NCBI GenBank assembly: GCA_947577185.1
Contig: CANPUE010000005.1
Coordinates: 62,001 to 126,000, forward strand
Direction of reading: 5' to 3'
DNA: 64,000 nt
From: an uncultured Lachnospiraceae bacterium
GTDB lineage: Bacteria; Bacillota; Clostridia; Lachnospirales; Lachnospiraceae
A program made the translations under genes and the position numbers. Each line of letters opens with the position of its first letter. Positions within the stretch are counted from its first letter, which is position 1. The notes beneath the pieces were generated by a model. That model was not told where the DNA came from. It saw nothing but the letters and a program-made list of their open reading frames with translations, and made no database searches. Shown here in pieces: positions 44,336-52,653 of this stretch.

Positions 44336-45520
44336 ATGAAGCAAGTGATTATTTCATTGACAACCTATCCGGCCAGAATAATGGGGATTACAAAAGTGCT
44401 GGACAGTATGAAGCAACAGACCCGCAAGGCGGATAAAATAGTACTTTACCTTTCTGAAAGACAGTTTGAAGGAAAAAAAATACCGGTTGATTTATCTGCA
44501 TATTTTGAATATGGACTTGAGATACACTGGTGTCCGGATGATATGAAATCACATAAAAAATATCTCTACGCGCTTAAAGAATATGCGGATGACTATGTGA
44601 TTACGATCGATGATGATTTTTACTATCACGAACGGATGATAGCAGAATTTCTTGAAAGTGTAGAAAAATATCCACATTGTGTGCTGGCAAGAAGGGTACA
44701 CCTTATTACGGCTGATCAGGAGGGGCATATAGCCCGATATGAGGACTGGTGGGGGGAGTGTGTCAGATTTATCGGCGTTCCGCGTATGGATCTGTTTGCA
44801 GTGGGATGCGGTGGCATTCTTTATCCGCCGCATATATTTAATGAGGAAATATTTCATGTTGAGAATATTAAGAGATACTGTATGTTTGCCGATGATGTCT
44901 GGTTGAAAGTCATGGAAACGATTAACAGCGTTCCGGTTGTTCATATCGATACAGAGTACCGTGATATATGTGATACGGAATATGCACAGGACGGGCTATA
45001 CCAGAATCATAATGAAAAGGGAGGAAATGACAGGCAGCTGCGGGAAACAATGCTGCAGTACGACCATTTTCAGGGAATGAGGGAATCGTTAACCGAGAGA
45101 ATATTTTCCGGGGGATGTGTTTATGCGTGCGAAGTGGAGAAGGGGATGCGGGAAGATTTGACGCATCTGGTTGATGGATGGGTGCGGAAGACAGATGCGT
45201 ATGAACAGATTGTGATCTATGGCGCCGGATATATGGCCAATCGCGTTTATCTATTATTAAAACAGTATCAGAAAGAACATAAAGTCAGGGCATTTGTGGT
45301 GAAAGAGACAGCAGAAAATCCCAAAAGCCTAAATGGAATAGACGTAATACAGTACCAGAGAGCGGATTATAGGGATACGGCATGTGTGACTGCGCTCCTG
45401 AAAGAAAAGACACAATTTGAGATTGTGAAACAGTTACGGTCTTTGGGACTGGCAGAGGAGCAGATATATACGTTGAACGACAAATTACGATATGTATTGA
45501 ACAGGATGAAATTAAGATAA
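44336..45520 (+). CDS. Glycosyltransferase with C-terminal Rossmann-like module
   Basis: The protein has about 394 residues. The N-terminal GT-A-type domain begins 'VIISLTTYPARIMGITKVLD', with 'ADKIVLYLSERQFEGKKIPV', the metal motif 'YVITIDDDFYYHERMI' and 'DLFAVGCGGILYPPHIF' plus 'MFADDVWLKVME'. This fits capsule/LPS-type glycosyltransferases. Residues 300-390 are the shared module ('QIVIYGAGYMANRVYLLL', 'LNGIDVIQYQ'). The start is set at 44336, preceded by AAGGAA at six bases; the reading frame is open further upstream, but that part overlaps the previous gene and has no family similarity. Confidence 0.8.
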   Translation: MKQVIISLTTYPARIMGITKVLDSMKQQTRKADKIVLYLSERQFEGKKIPVDLSAYFEYGLEIHWCPDDMKSHKKYLYALKEYADDYVITIDDDFYYHERMIAEFLESVEKYPHCVLARRVHLITADQEGHIARYEDWWGECVRFIGVPRMDLFAVGCGGILYPPHIFNEEIFHVENIKRYCMFADDVWLKVMETINSVPVVHIDTEYRDICDTEYAQDGLYQNHNEKGGNDRQLRETMLQYDHFQGMRESLTERIFSGGCVYACEVEKGMREDLTHLVDGWVRKTDAYEQIVIYGAGYMANRVYLLLKQYQKEHKVRAFVVKETAENPKSLNGIDVIQYQRADYRDTACVTALLKEKTQFEIVKQLRSLGLAEEQIYTLNDKLRYVLNRMKLR

Positions 45521-45575
45521 AGAAGAAAGCAGACGCGTGAACAGAATAGAATGGAAACAGGTGGGAAGACAGTAA

Positions 45576-47165
45576 ATGACCTTTATAAAGTGGGCGATAA
45601 ACAATAAATTACATAAATATGACGATGAAGCCGTGCAGAGTCAGACCTGGGAGCTGTTTGCGGATAAAGCACATGGGAAAAAAGTTTTTCTTTTTGGCAC
45701 AGGCGCCGGGATGGAATACTTCTTCCGCAATTGCTGCCGGCATATGGAAATTGCTGGCGTAATAGATAATGAAAAGAGCAGACAGGGACAGAAATTAGGC
45801 TGGTACAGCGCCGAGGTATGGCGGACGGAATACGAAGATATTGTAATAAGCGGTCCTGATATATTAGAACAATATGATAAGCAGGATATTGTGGTACTGG
45901 TGACTTCTGTCAGTTATTATGGCGGGATACTTGAGCAGCTAAAACAAATGGAAGTGGAGAATTGTTTTGTCCTGTTGATAATGGAAGCGGATAAAAGGGC
46001 GAAAGATAATAATTTTGTGGAAGAGGATTTCCCGGCATATAAGGAACGGTTTGTGCAATGGTGCTGTGAACAGGGAATAGAGCCTCATAAAATTGTGATG
46101 CAGATTGGAGAATATGGCGGCCATGCCAGACAGATCACAAAGCAGTTATTGAAAATGACAGAAGATTTGGATCTTGTATGGATCGTGAACAGTCTGAATG
46201 CAGAAGCTCCTGCCGGAGTCAGGCTGGTGTATGAGAATAACTGGAAACGTTATATCTATGAAATGGAAACGGCAAAGATATGGCTGTTTGATATTATGGT
46301 TCCTGATTTCATTCAAAAAAGAGAAACGCAGATATATATCCAGGCAAAGCACTGGTCCAGTATTACGTTAAAGAAATTCTATCTGGACGATAAATCAACC
46401 TGCACATCCCATAAAGCAGAACTGCAGATGAGAAATGACGGAAAAAGGATGGACTATCTGCTCTCCGGCAGTGAAATGGATGAAGCTTCCTGCAGAAGCG
46501 GATTTGCATTTGAAGGGGAGGCGGTAAGGGTAGGATCTGCAAGATCGGATGTCCTTTTTGATGCGGAAGCAAAAGAAAAAGTATTTGCAGAACTTGGGTT
46601 AGACAAAGAGGTTCACACGGTTTTGTATGCTCCGACATTCAGAAAAGAGGATGTGAACAGAGGAAGCTCCGAATCCGTATACCTGGATGCGGAAGGACTG
46701 TTAAGGGCATTAGCGGATAAAACAGGCGGAGAGTGGCGTCTGCTTCTACGGCTTCACCCGCATCTGGCATCTGTCCGGAATGAATTATGGGAAAGGCAGG
46801 AAATTATAAATGTGAGCGCTCATCCTGACTGTGATGAGCTTGTGGCTGCCTGTGATGTGATGGTTACGGATTATTCCAGCATTATGTTTGAAGGCGCATT
46901 TATTAAAAAACCGGTTTTTCTCTATGCACCCGACTGGCAGGAATATATCGGAGGAGAAAGGGAGTTTTTGCTTGATTATAATACACTGCCATTTCCTGTT
47001 TCAAAGACGAATGAAGAGCTGGCAATCTGCGTTGAAACCTTTGATCAGCGGAAATATCAGGAAGCTGTAACTGCTTTTTTGGATCATTATGGTGTTTGTG
47101 AGGATGGGAATGCAGGTAAGCGCGCCGCTGCATTTATCTCAAGTCTGATACGGAGGAATCAGTAA
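45576..47165 (+). CDS. CDP-glycerol glycerophosphotransferase with N-terminal Rossmann-like module
   Basis: The protein has 529 residues. Residues 30-130 are the shared module ('KVFLFGTGAGMEYFFRNC', 'IAGVIDNEKSRQGQKLGWYS'). Residues 180-525 form a TagB/TagF-like transferase with every classic element: 'YIQAKHWSSITLKKFY', 'VLYAPTFRKEDV', 'LLLRLHPHLASV' and 'VMVTDYSSIMFEGAFIKKPV'. Unlike the version at 32016, its nucleotide site looks complete. It uses a CDP-polyol donor, possibly made by the cytidylyltransferase domains at 13096 or 55447. Its stop shares a base with the next start (TAATG). Confidence 0.87.
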   Translation: MTFIKWAINNKLHKYDDEAVQSQTWELFADKAHGKKVFLFGTGAGMEYFFRNCCRHMEIAGVIDNEKSRQGQKLGWYSAEVWRTEYEDIVISGPDILEQYDKQDIVVLVTSVSYYGGILEQLKQMEVENCFVLLIMEADKRAKDNNFVEEDFPAYKERFVQWCCEQGIEPHKIVMQIGEYGGHARQITKQLLKMTEDLDLVWIVNSLNAEAPAGVRLVYENNWKRYIYEMETAKIWLFDIMVPDFIQKRETQIYIQAKHWSSITLKKFYLDDKSTCTSHKAELQMRNDGKRMDYLLSGSEMDEASCRSGFAFEGEAVRVGSARSDVLFDAEAKEKVFAELGLDKEVHTVLYAPTFRKEDVNRGSSESVYLDAEGLLRALADKTGGEWRLLLRLHPHLASVRNELWERQEIINVSAHPDCDELVAACDVMVTDYSSIMFEGAFIKKPVFLYAPDWQEYIGGEREFLLDYNTLPFPVSKTNEELAICVETFDQRKYQEAVTAFLDHYGVCEDGNAGKRAAAFISSLIRRNQ

Positions 47166-48181
47166 TGTTTCAATATTTCATATCATTAGGATGTAATTGT
47201 AAAGTTGCATCTTCTCTTGGCAAATATGGCCTTCGTTCTGCGGCCGGGCCTTTTGACTGGTGCATATCCTATTCTTTGAAAGGAATTATGGAAGTAATAG
47301 AGAATGAATTTGCGGATTTTATGGATGCTGAATATATAAGAAGGGATCCTCGGGATGTTCTTGCATTTATTAACAGCAAATATGATATTAATTTTCCGCA
47401 TGATATCAAATACGATTTAAAAAGCGAATTTCATGAGATCGCAGAAAAATATCAGAACAGAATAGAAAAGTTTGAACAAATGATCTGCCGGCCGACCTGC
47501 TTCGTAAGAACCGTTTTAAATGAAGACGAGGTGCAATATATTAATACCAATCATGAGAATATCGTTAAAATACTGAAAAAGTATAATAAAGAAAATGATA
47601 TTCTGTACATTTGTCCGGAGCCGGCATGGAATCTTGAGGTATCGTCTCCCTTTTTCTGCAATCGAAAATATTGGAAGGCAGAACTGCGTGATGCAATGGA
47701 CAAACCGGCGGAACTGATTGAATACTGCATAGGAAAATATGATAAGAAAAATATGGAGGCGAATACGCTTCATGATATGAAAAGAGAGAATAAAAGGCTC
47801 TATCTGACGGAAAAAAGATATAATCTGCTGAATAAAATAACGCTTATCAAAGAAGATATCATATTACCTGATGAAATCATATTATATGCATTAGGAAACG
47901 TAGGGCGGGCGTTTTATGAAAAGGTTAAAGGAATGTGTAACATAAAGTGTATTATTAACCGCAGCGCTGATCGGAATGAATATGACGGAGTACCTGTACA
48001 TACGCCGGAAATTTTGGCGGAAATTGAAGGAAATCCGATCATCATTGTAACGGCGACCTATGATTTTGAGAACATAAAGAAGCTGATTGATTTTTATGCG
48101 GGAGAGAAACGTTATGAAATAAAGTCTTTGGAAGAGTATTTACCGGAACCGGATGTATCCAGACCGAAGGGCAGCAGATGA
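47165..48181 (+). CDS. DUF1796 papain-like family protein with C-terminal Rossmann-like module
   Basis: The N-terminal 200 residues match the DUF1796 family, annotated as putative papain-like cysteine peptidases: 'ISLGCNCKVASSLGKYGLRS' then 'AAGPFDW'. Cys12 is the likely conserved residue. 'TCFVRTVLNEDE' is also family-typical. Such proteins are frequent in polysaccharide and glycopeptide loci, where their activity is not established. Residues 230-325 are the shared module ('IILYALGNVGRAFYEKVK', 'IIVTATYDFENIKKL'). The start overlaps the previous stop by one base. I do not claim a reaction. Confidence 0.78.
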   Translation: MFQYFISLGCNCKVASSLGKYGLRSAAGPFDWCISYSLKGIMEVIENEFADFMDAEYIRRDPRDVLAFINSKYDINFPHDIKYDLKSEFHEIAEKYQNRIEKFEQMICRPTCFVRTVLNEDEVQYINTNHENIVKILKKYNKENDILYICPEPAWNLEVSSPFFCNRKYWKAELRDAMDKPAELIEYCIGKYDKKNMEANTLHDMKRENKRLYLTEKRYNLLNKITLIKEDIILPDEIILYALGNVGRAFYEKVKGMCNIKCIINRSADRNEYDGVPVHTPEILAEIEGNPIIIVTATYDFENIKKLIDFYAGEKRYEIKSLEEYLPEPDVSRPKGSR

Positions 48182-48237
48182 GAGTCAGGGATTAACGCAT
48201 TCAGAGATTATGCGATTAGCGGAAAGGAGAATATGGA

Positions 48238-49590
48238 ATGCCTAAAATTTCAGTTCTGGTTCCGGTATGTAATGTGGAAAGATACCTGGAACAGTGCATG
48301 GAAAGCCTGATCAGGCAGACCTTTGGAGATATGGAAATCATCTGTGTCGATGACGGATCCACAGACGGGAGCGGGACAATACTTGACCGGTATGCCGCCA
48401 TGGATCCGCGGATTCAGGTGATTCATAAGGCAAACACAGGATACGGCAACAGCATGAACGTGGCGTTGAACCGTGCGCAGGGAGCCTATATCGCGATTTT
48501 GGAAAGTGATGATTTTGCGGAACCGGACATGCTGCAGACACTATATGAAGCGGCGGCTGCACAGGATGCAGATGTGGTGAAAGGAACGTTTTATAATTAC
48601 CAGGACGGACAGGATACGGTTTCGAGCCGATTGGATCATTTTCCTAAAAATACGCTGATGAACATTCATGCATGCCCGACGCTTTTCAATCTGGCGGATA
48701 CAATCTGGTCCTGTCTGTACAGAACTTCTTTTTTGCGGAAGCATAATATTTGTTTTCACGAGACACCGGGAGCTTCTTACCAGGACATATCCTTTGCGCT
48801 GCAAGTGTGGATGCATGCGCAGAGCGTTTATTTGATTGAAAATGCTGTTATACATTATCGAAGGGATAATCCGCTGTCATCTATGAACAATCCGACGAAG
48901 GTATTTTGTGTTTTTGATGAGTACAGCTGGGCAGAGAAACGGTTTCAGGATTCTTTGGCGGAGGATGCTTTATTATATCATTATTTTGAGGCCGCAAAAT
49001 ATCAGGATTATTTGAATCATTATTATCGTGTAGGGATACAGTATCAGTATGCATTGCTGTGCAGGTTAGAGGCAGAGCTTCAAAAAGACAGGGAGAGCGG
49101 ACGGATGCTGAAAGAGGCTTTTGAAGCGTCAGTCTGGGAAATGCTTACCAGGGTATCGCACGACAGGAATCTTTTTTTTCAGGATACTGCCAGAAAAACA
49201 GAAGATGCGAGGCTGCGGCAATGCAAGTTTCAAAATGAGACTGTTTATATGACTGCTTTTTTCGAGAGTCTCAAAGCGTATCCGCAGGTTGTGATATACG
49301 GAGCCGGAAAAGTTGGACGGCTTCTGGCTGAGGCGATCGAGAGAAGAGGCGGCAGGGTAGACGGATTTGCCGTATCCGATATGTCTGCACAGCAGTCTGT
49401 GTGTATGGGGATACCGGTGCGGGAGGTTGAGGCGTATCTGGAGCAGAAAATCCACTGTGCCATCGTGATTGCCGTAGCGGAACGGAGTCAGTATGAAATA
49501 TACGGAAAGCTGCGCAGTTGTGGATTTAGCAATGTGTTTCGGGTTGATGCCGCTGCAGCAGCAGGATTTGCCAAAGAGAATGCGGAATGA
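48238..49590 (+). CDS. GT2 glycosyltransferase with C-terminal Rossmann-like module
   Basis: The protein has 450 residues. The GT-A domain shows 'KISVLVPVCNVERYLEQCM', 'EIICVDDGSTDGSGTILDRY', 'ANTGYGNSMNVALNRAQGAY' and 'AILESDDFAEPDML', the standard GT2 layout with an acidic S-D-D metal motif. A helical linker follows. Residues 350-440 are the shared module in near-consensus form ('QVVIYGAGKVGRLLAEAI', 'MGIPVREVEAYLEQ'). AAAGGAG precedes the ATG. GC content is somewhat higher than in its neighbours. Confidence 0.9.
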   Translation: MPKISVLVPVCNVERYLEQCMESLIRQTFGDMEIICVDDGSTDGSGTILDRYAAMDPRIQVIHKANTGYGNSMNVALNRAQGAYIAILESDDFAEPDMLQTLYEAAAAQDADVVKGTFYNYQDGQDTVSSRLDHFPKNTLMNIHACPTLFNLADTIWSCLYRTSFLRKHNICFHETPGASYQDISFALQVWMHAQSVYLIENAVIHYRRDNPLSSMNNPTKVFCVFDEYSWAEKRFQDSLAEDALLYHYFEAAKYQDYLNHYYRVGIQYQYALLCRLEAELQKDRESGRMLKEAFEASVWEMLTRVSHDRNLFFQDTARKTEDARLRQCKFQNETVYMTAFFESLKAYPQVVIYGAGKVGRLLAEAIERRGGRVDGFAVSDMSAQQSVCMGIPVREVEAYLEQKIHCAIVIAVAERSQYEIYGKLRSCGFSNVFRVDAAAAAGFAKENAE

Positions 49591-49614
49591 TTATGACGAA
49601 AAGGAGCGTTGAAG

Positions 49615-51435
49615 ATGAGTGATATCAGTATTGGCAGTCAGATAGACAGTATGTTGATCAATCCGGAGATCTATCGATATAATCTGGAATTATACCGCTA
49701 TTATTTTGCCATTAATTTGATCAAAGACGTGTTGGAAAACCTTGCAGACGGAAAAAAAGCGGCTGTCTGCGGCGGGTATGCATTAAGCCATGCGTGGGAA
49801 AAAATATCGCCTGCGTTAAAGGAGAAAGTGCAATACATTATAGAGGAAGAGGGCATGGCAGACAGAGATCCATATGCCTTACAAAGACCTTATATTCAGC
49901 CGGATGAGATTACCAGCCATGGTATCGATACAGTTATATTGGCGGCATATAAGAACAGACAGCGTATCAAAGATTCTGTTCAGGATTCTGGAATAAAAAT
50001 AATAGACATATATGATGTTATGAATCATGAAAAAATCAATACAGGAGAAGATTTTTATACCGGTGTTCATTATTCGTATTCGTATCTTGTCAGGGATTTG
50101 TTCACACTGAAAGACTGTAATGAAAAACTTCGTGTGATTGTACTGAAGAAAATGATTGGAGAGTATTTCCATATCAGAGATTTTGAGAGTGCATTTCAGG
50201 CAATACAACGATTAAGCAGGATTCCCGACAGCGGATATCTGTTTTATCAGGAGCTGGAGCAGAAAATACAGGACAGTCTCTCCCTGCTGCGGGAAAAAAT
50301 ATCAACAAAGCAGCATATTCTGGTGAACTGGCTGGATGCGGTGCCTCCTTACGCGGCAGAGTATATGCCTTATGTAAAATCTAAAATGCAGGAAGGTCTT
50401 TGCTTTGAAAACGCGTATACGGTTGTTAAGCATACCAAACCGACGATGAAAACAATCTTTACCGGGGAAACTTATATTGAGAATAAATTGTTTTTGACCA
50501 GAATGGATGATCTGGAAAAGAGCCATTTATATGTGAATTTGGAGAAGAGTGGTTATCGCTTTAAATATTTTGGCGGATATATGAAATACGGAATATTTCA
50601 AAATGGACGGACAATACCATATATCAATTCTACAAGTCATTTTCTTCTGTCATGTATGCCGCTGCAATGGGCAGCAGTGAAGGAAATGGAGGAATGCAGG
50701 GAGAAAAGTTTCCTGTTGATTCATAATCTGGTGGAGGGCCATGAGTTCCTTAATGGCGATATAGATCTGCTGGAAGAAGAGAAGATAGAAGATCCTAAGG
50801 AAAGAAGAACAGCTCATAAAAATATTAGTTACAGTTATCTGGACAGGCAGTTGAAATTTTATATGCCGTTATATAAGGGGCTGGAATATCAGATTATAAT
50901 GAGCGATCATGGCGTGAATGATAAAACAGTACCGGATGACTGGAGCGAATTTACCCATGTTGTTCTGCTTATTACAGGAGAGGATATCAACGCTGAAAAA
51001 GTACAAAATATGACAAGCCTGGTTTCCTTTCCGACCATTATAGACTGTTTGCTGGAAAAGCGGGGAAATGAAATACCACAGGCAGTTTCAAGAGATTATG
51101 TTTTAGTGCAGACAGAGGACATGTATAACATGCATGCTATGGAATCTATTTATGGGGATATACATTGTTTTGAAGATTCTTATATGCAAAGAAGGGGTGT
51201 AATCACATTAAGAGATTCTTTTTATATTAAGGCAACGGGAGAAGAATTTTATTTTCTCAAAGATGACACAGAAAACAAGATCAATCGCCCGGAATATCAA
51301 AAAAGAATAGAGGAACTGAGAATATTAGCGGGAAATCAGTTCATTGATATTAAAAAACACGAAAAATATTATGGATCCCAAAGAATGTATGATCTGCTTG
51401 GGTATACAGTTGCAGAGGATATAGAACTTTTGTAA
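49615..51435 (+). CDS. Cytoplasmic alkaline-phosphatase-superfamily (sulfatase-like) protein
   Basis: The protein has about 606 residues without signal peptide or membrane helix. The N-terminal 150 residues hold a diverged copy of the shared module ('KKAAVCGGYALSHAWEKISP'). From about residue 235 it resembles the alkaline phosphatase superfamily: 'ILVNWLDAVPPYAAEYMPYV', 'VVKHTKPTMKTIFTGETYIE' with candidate nucleophile Thr, and 'QIIMSDHGVNDKTV', the metal-binding Asp-His motif. Relatives hydrolyse or transfer phosphate, phosphoethanolamine, phosphoglycerol or sulfate groups, usually outside the cell, so a cytoplasmic version is unusual. The ATG at 49615 has AAGGAG eight bases upstream. Confidence 0.68.
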   Translation: MSDISIGSQIDSMLINPEIYRYNLELYRYYFAINLIKDVLENLADGKKAAVCGGYALSHAWEKISPALKEKVQYIIEEEGMADRDPYALQRPYIQPDEITSHGIDTVILAAYKNRQRIKDSVQDSGIKIIDIYDVMNHEKINTGEDFYTGVHYSYSYLVRDLFTLKDCNEKLRVIVLKKMIGEYFHIRDFESAFQAIQRLSRIPDSGYLFYQELEQKIQDSLSLLREKISTKQHILVNWLDAVPPYAAEYMPYVKSKMQEGLCFENAYTVVKHTKPTMKTIFTGETYIENKLFLTRMDDLEKSHLYVNLEKSGYRFKYFGGYMKYGIFQNGRTIPYINSTSHFLLSCMPLQWAAVKEMEECREKSFLLIHNLVEGHEFLNGDIDLLEEEKIEDPKERRTAHKNISYSYLDRQLKFYMPLYKGLEYQIIMSDHGVNDKTVPDDWSEFTHVVLLITGEDINAEKVQNMTSLVSFPTIIDCLLEKRGNEIPQAVSRDYVLVQTEDMYNMHAMESIYGDIHCFEDSYMQRRGVITLRDSFYIKATGEEFYFLKDDTENKINRPEYQKRIEELRILAGNQFIDIKKHEKYYGSQRMYDLLGYTVAEDIELL

Positions 51436-51483
51436 ACGGGCATAAGACAAAAAAGAACGTAAGCGGGATATAGGGAGGCGGCT

Positions 51484-52641
51484 ATGGTAAAAGAAGGAAT
51501 TTTATACTGGATAACAGGACTGTCCGGGGCAGGAAAGACAACGATTGGAAACAGATTGTTTTATGAACTGCGAAAGGAAAGCCCAAATGTGATTATCCTG
51601 GATGGTGATATCTTAAAAAATATAGTGAGCGACAATCTGGGTTATTCCGACGCAGACAGAAGAAAAAGGGCCATGAAGTATGCTTTGCTATGCAGGACAT
51701 TGACGAACCAGGGATTGATCGTAATCTGCTGTACAATTGCAATGTATGATGAAGTGCGGGAATACAACAGACAGAATAACAAAGGCTATATCGAGGTTTT
51801 TCTTGATGTGCCGGTCGATGTATTGCAGCAAAGGGATCAAAAAGGGATGTACTCACAGTTTAAAGACGGGAAAGTACAAAATCTTGCAGGGTTTGATGTT
51901 CAGGTAGAGTATCCGAAACATCCCGATTTGGTGCTGAAAAATGACGGAACCCTTACCATCAGGGAATGCGTCGACGAAATACTAAAGTTGAGCGTCAAAT
52001 ATTCCAGCGATTTTGACAGGGATATTCAGTATTGGAATACATATTACACGAATAAGCAGGCGATAGATACCCCGTCGCGTTTTGCTGAATTTATTGGCTC
52101 CCGGCTGAAAAAAGGGAAAAATTTGTTGGAACTTGGCTGTGGTAATGGGCGTGACAGTATGTATTTTGCGCATATGGGACTCAATGTGACAGGTATAGAT
52201 GCATCAGATGCAACGATAGCGGATTTAATCGAGAAATGTGATACTGGAAACTGCTATTTTATATGTGATGATTTTGTGTGTTCTCCTGCACTGTTTGCCG
52301 GACAGTTTGACTATTGCTATAGTAGATTTTCAATTCATGCAATTAATGAAAAACAGGAGATAGAAGTGCTGCACAATGTTTATGGGGCACTCAAACAGGG
52401 GGGAGAATTTTTTATTGAAACAAGGAGTATAAATGACGATTTATACGGACAGGGTAAACAGGCTGGAAAAAACGCATACATATATGATGGTCATTATAGA
52501 AGATTTATTATAAAAAGCGAGCTGGAAGAAAACGCAAGACAGGCGGGATTTCACATTGTATATTCTGAAGAAAAAAAAGACTTCGCACCATATGGAGACA
52601 GCAACCCGCCAATTATCAGGATGATTTTGAGTAAGGAATAA
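51484..52641 (+). CDS. Fusion: APS-kinase-like domain and SAM methyltransferase
   Basis: Residues 1-175 are a CysC-like kinase, a clear paralog of the protein at 22478: 'LYWITGLSGAGKTTIGNRLF', 'ILDGDILKNIVSDNLGYSDA'. Residues 200-385 are a class I methyltransferase: 'NLLELGCGNGRDSMYFAHMG', 'VTGIDASDATIADL', 'FDYCYSRFSIHAINEKQE' and 'GGEFFIETRS'. Domain fusion suggests the two reactions act on one compound. If the kinase acts on cytidine diphosphoramidate, the methyltransferase may be the enzyme that makes the O-methyl ester at the nucleotide stage. The alternative, PAPS formation plus an unrelated methylation, is less economical and no ATP sulfurylase is seen. The next gene is sulfotransferase-like. 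Confidence 0.85.
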   Translation: MVKEGILYWITGLSGAGKTTIGNRLFYELRKESPNVIILDGDILKNIVSDNLGYSDADRRKRAMKYALLCRTLTNQGLIVICCTIAMYDEVREYNRQNNKGYIEVFLDVPVDVLQQRDQKGMYSQFKDGKVQNLAGFDVQVEYPKHPDLVLKNDGTLTIRECVDEILKLSVKYSSDFDRDIQYWNTYYTNKQAIDTPSRFAEFIGSRLKKGKNLLELGCGNGRDSMYFAHMGLNVTGIDASDATIADLIEKCDTGNCYFICDDFVCSPALFAGQFDYCYSRFSIHAINEKQEIEVLHNVYGALKQGGEFFIETRSINDDLYGQGKQAGKNAYIYDGHYRRFIIKSELEENARQAGFHIVYSEEKKDFAPYGDSNPPIIRMILSKE

Positions 52642-52653
52642 GGGAGAAATTTA

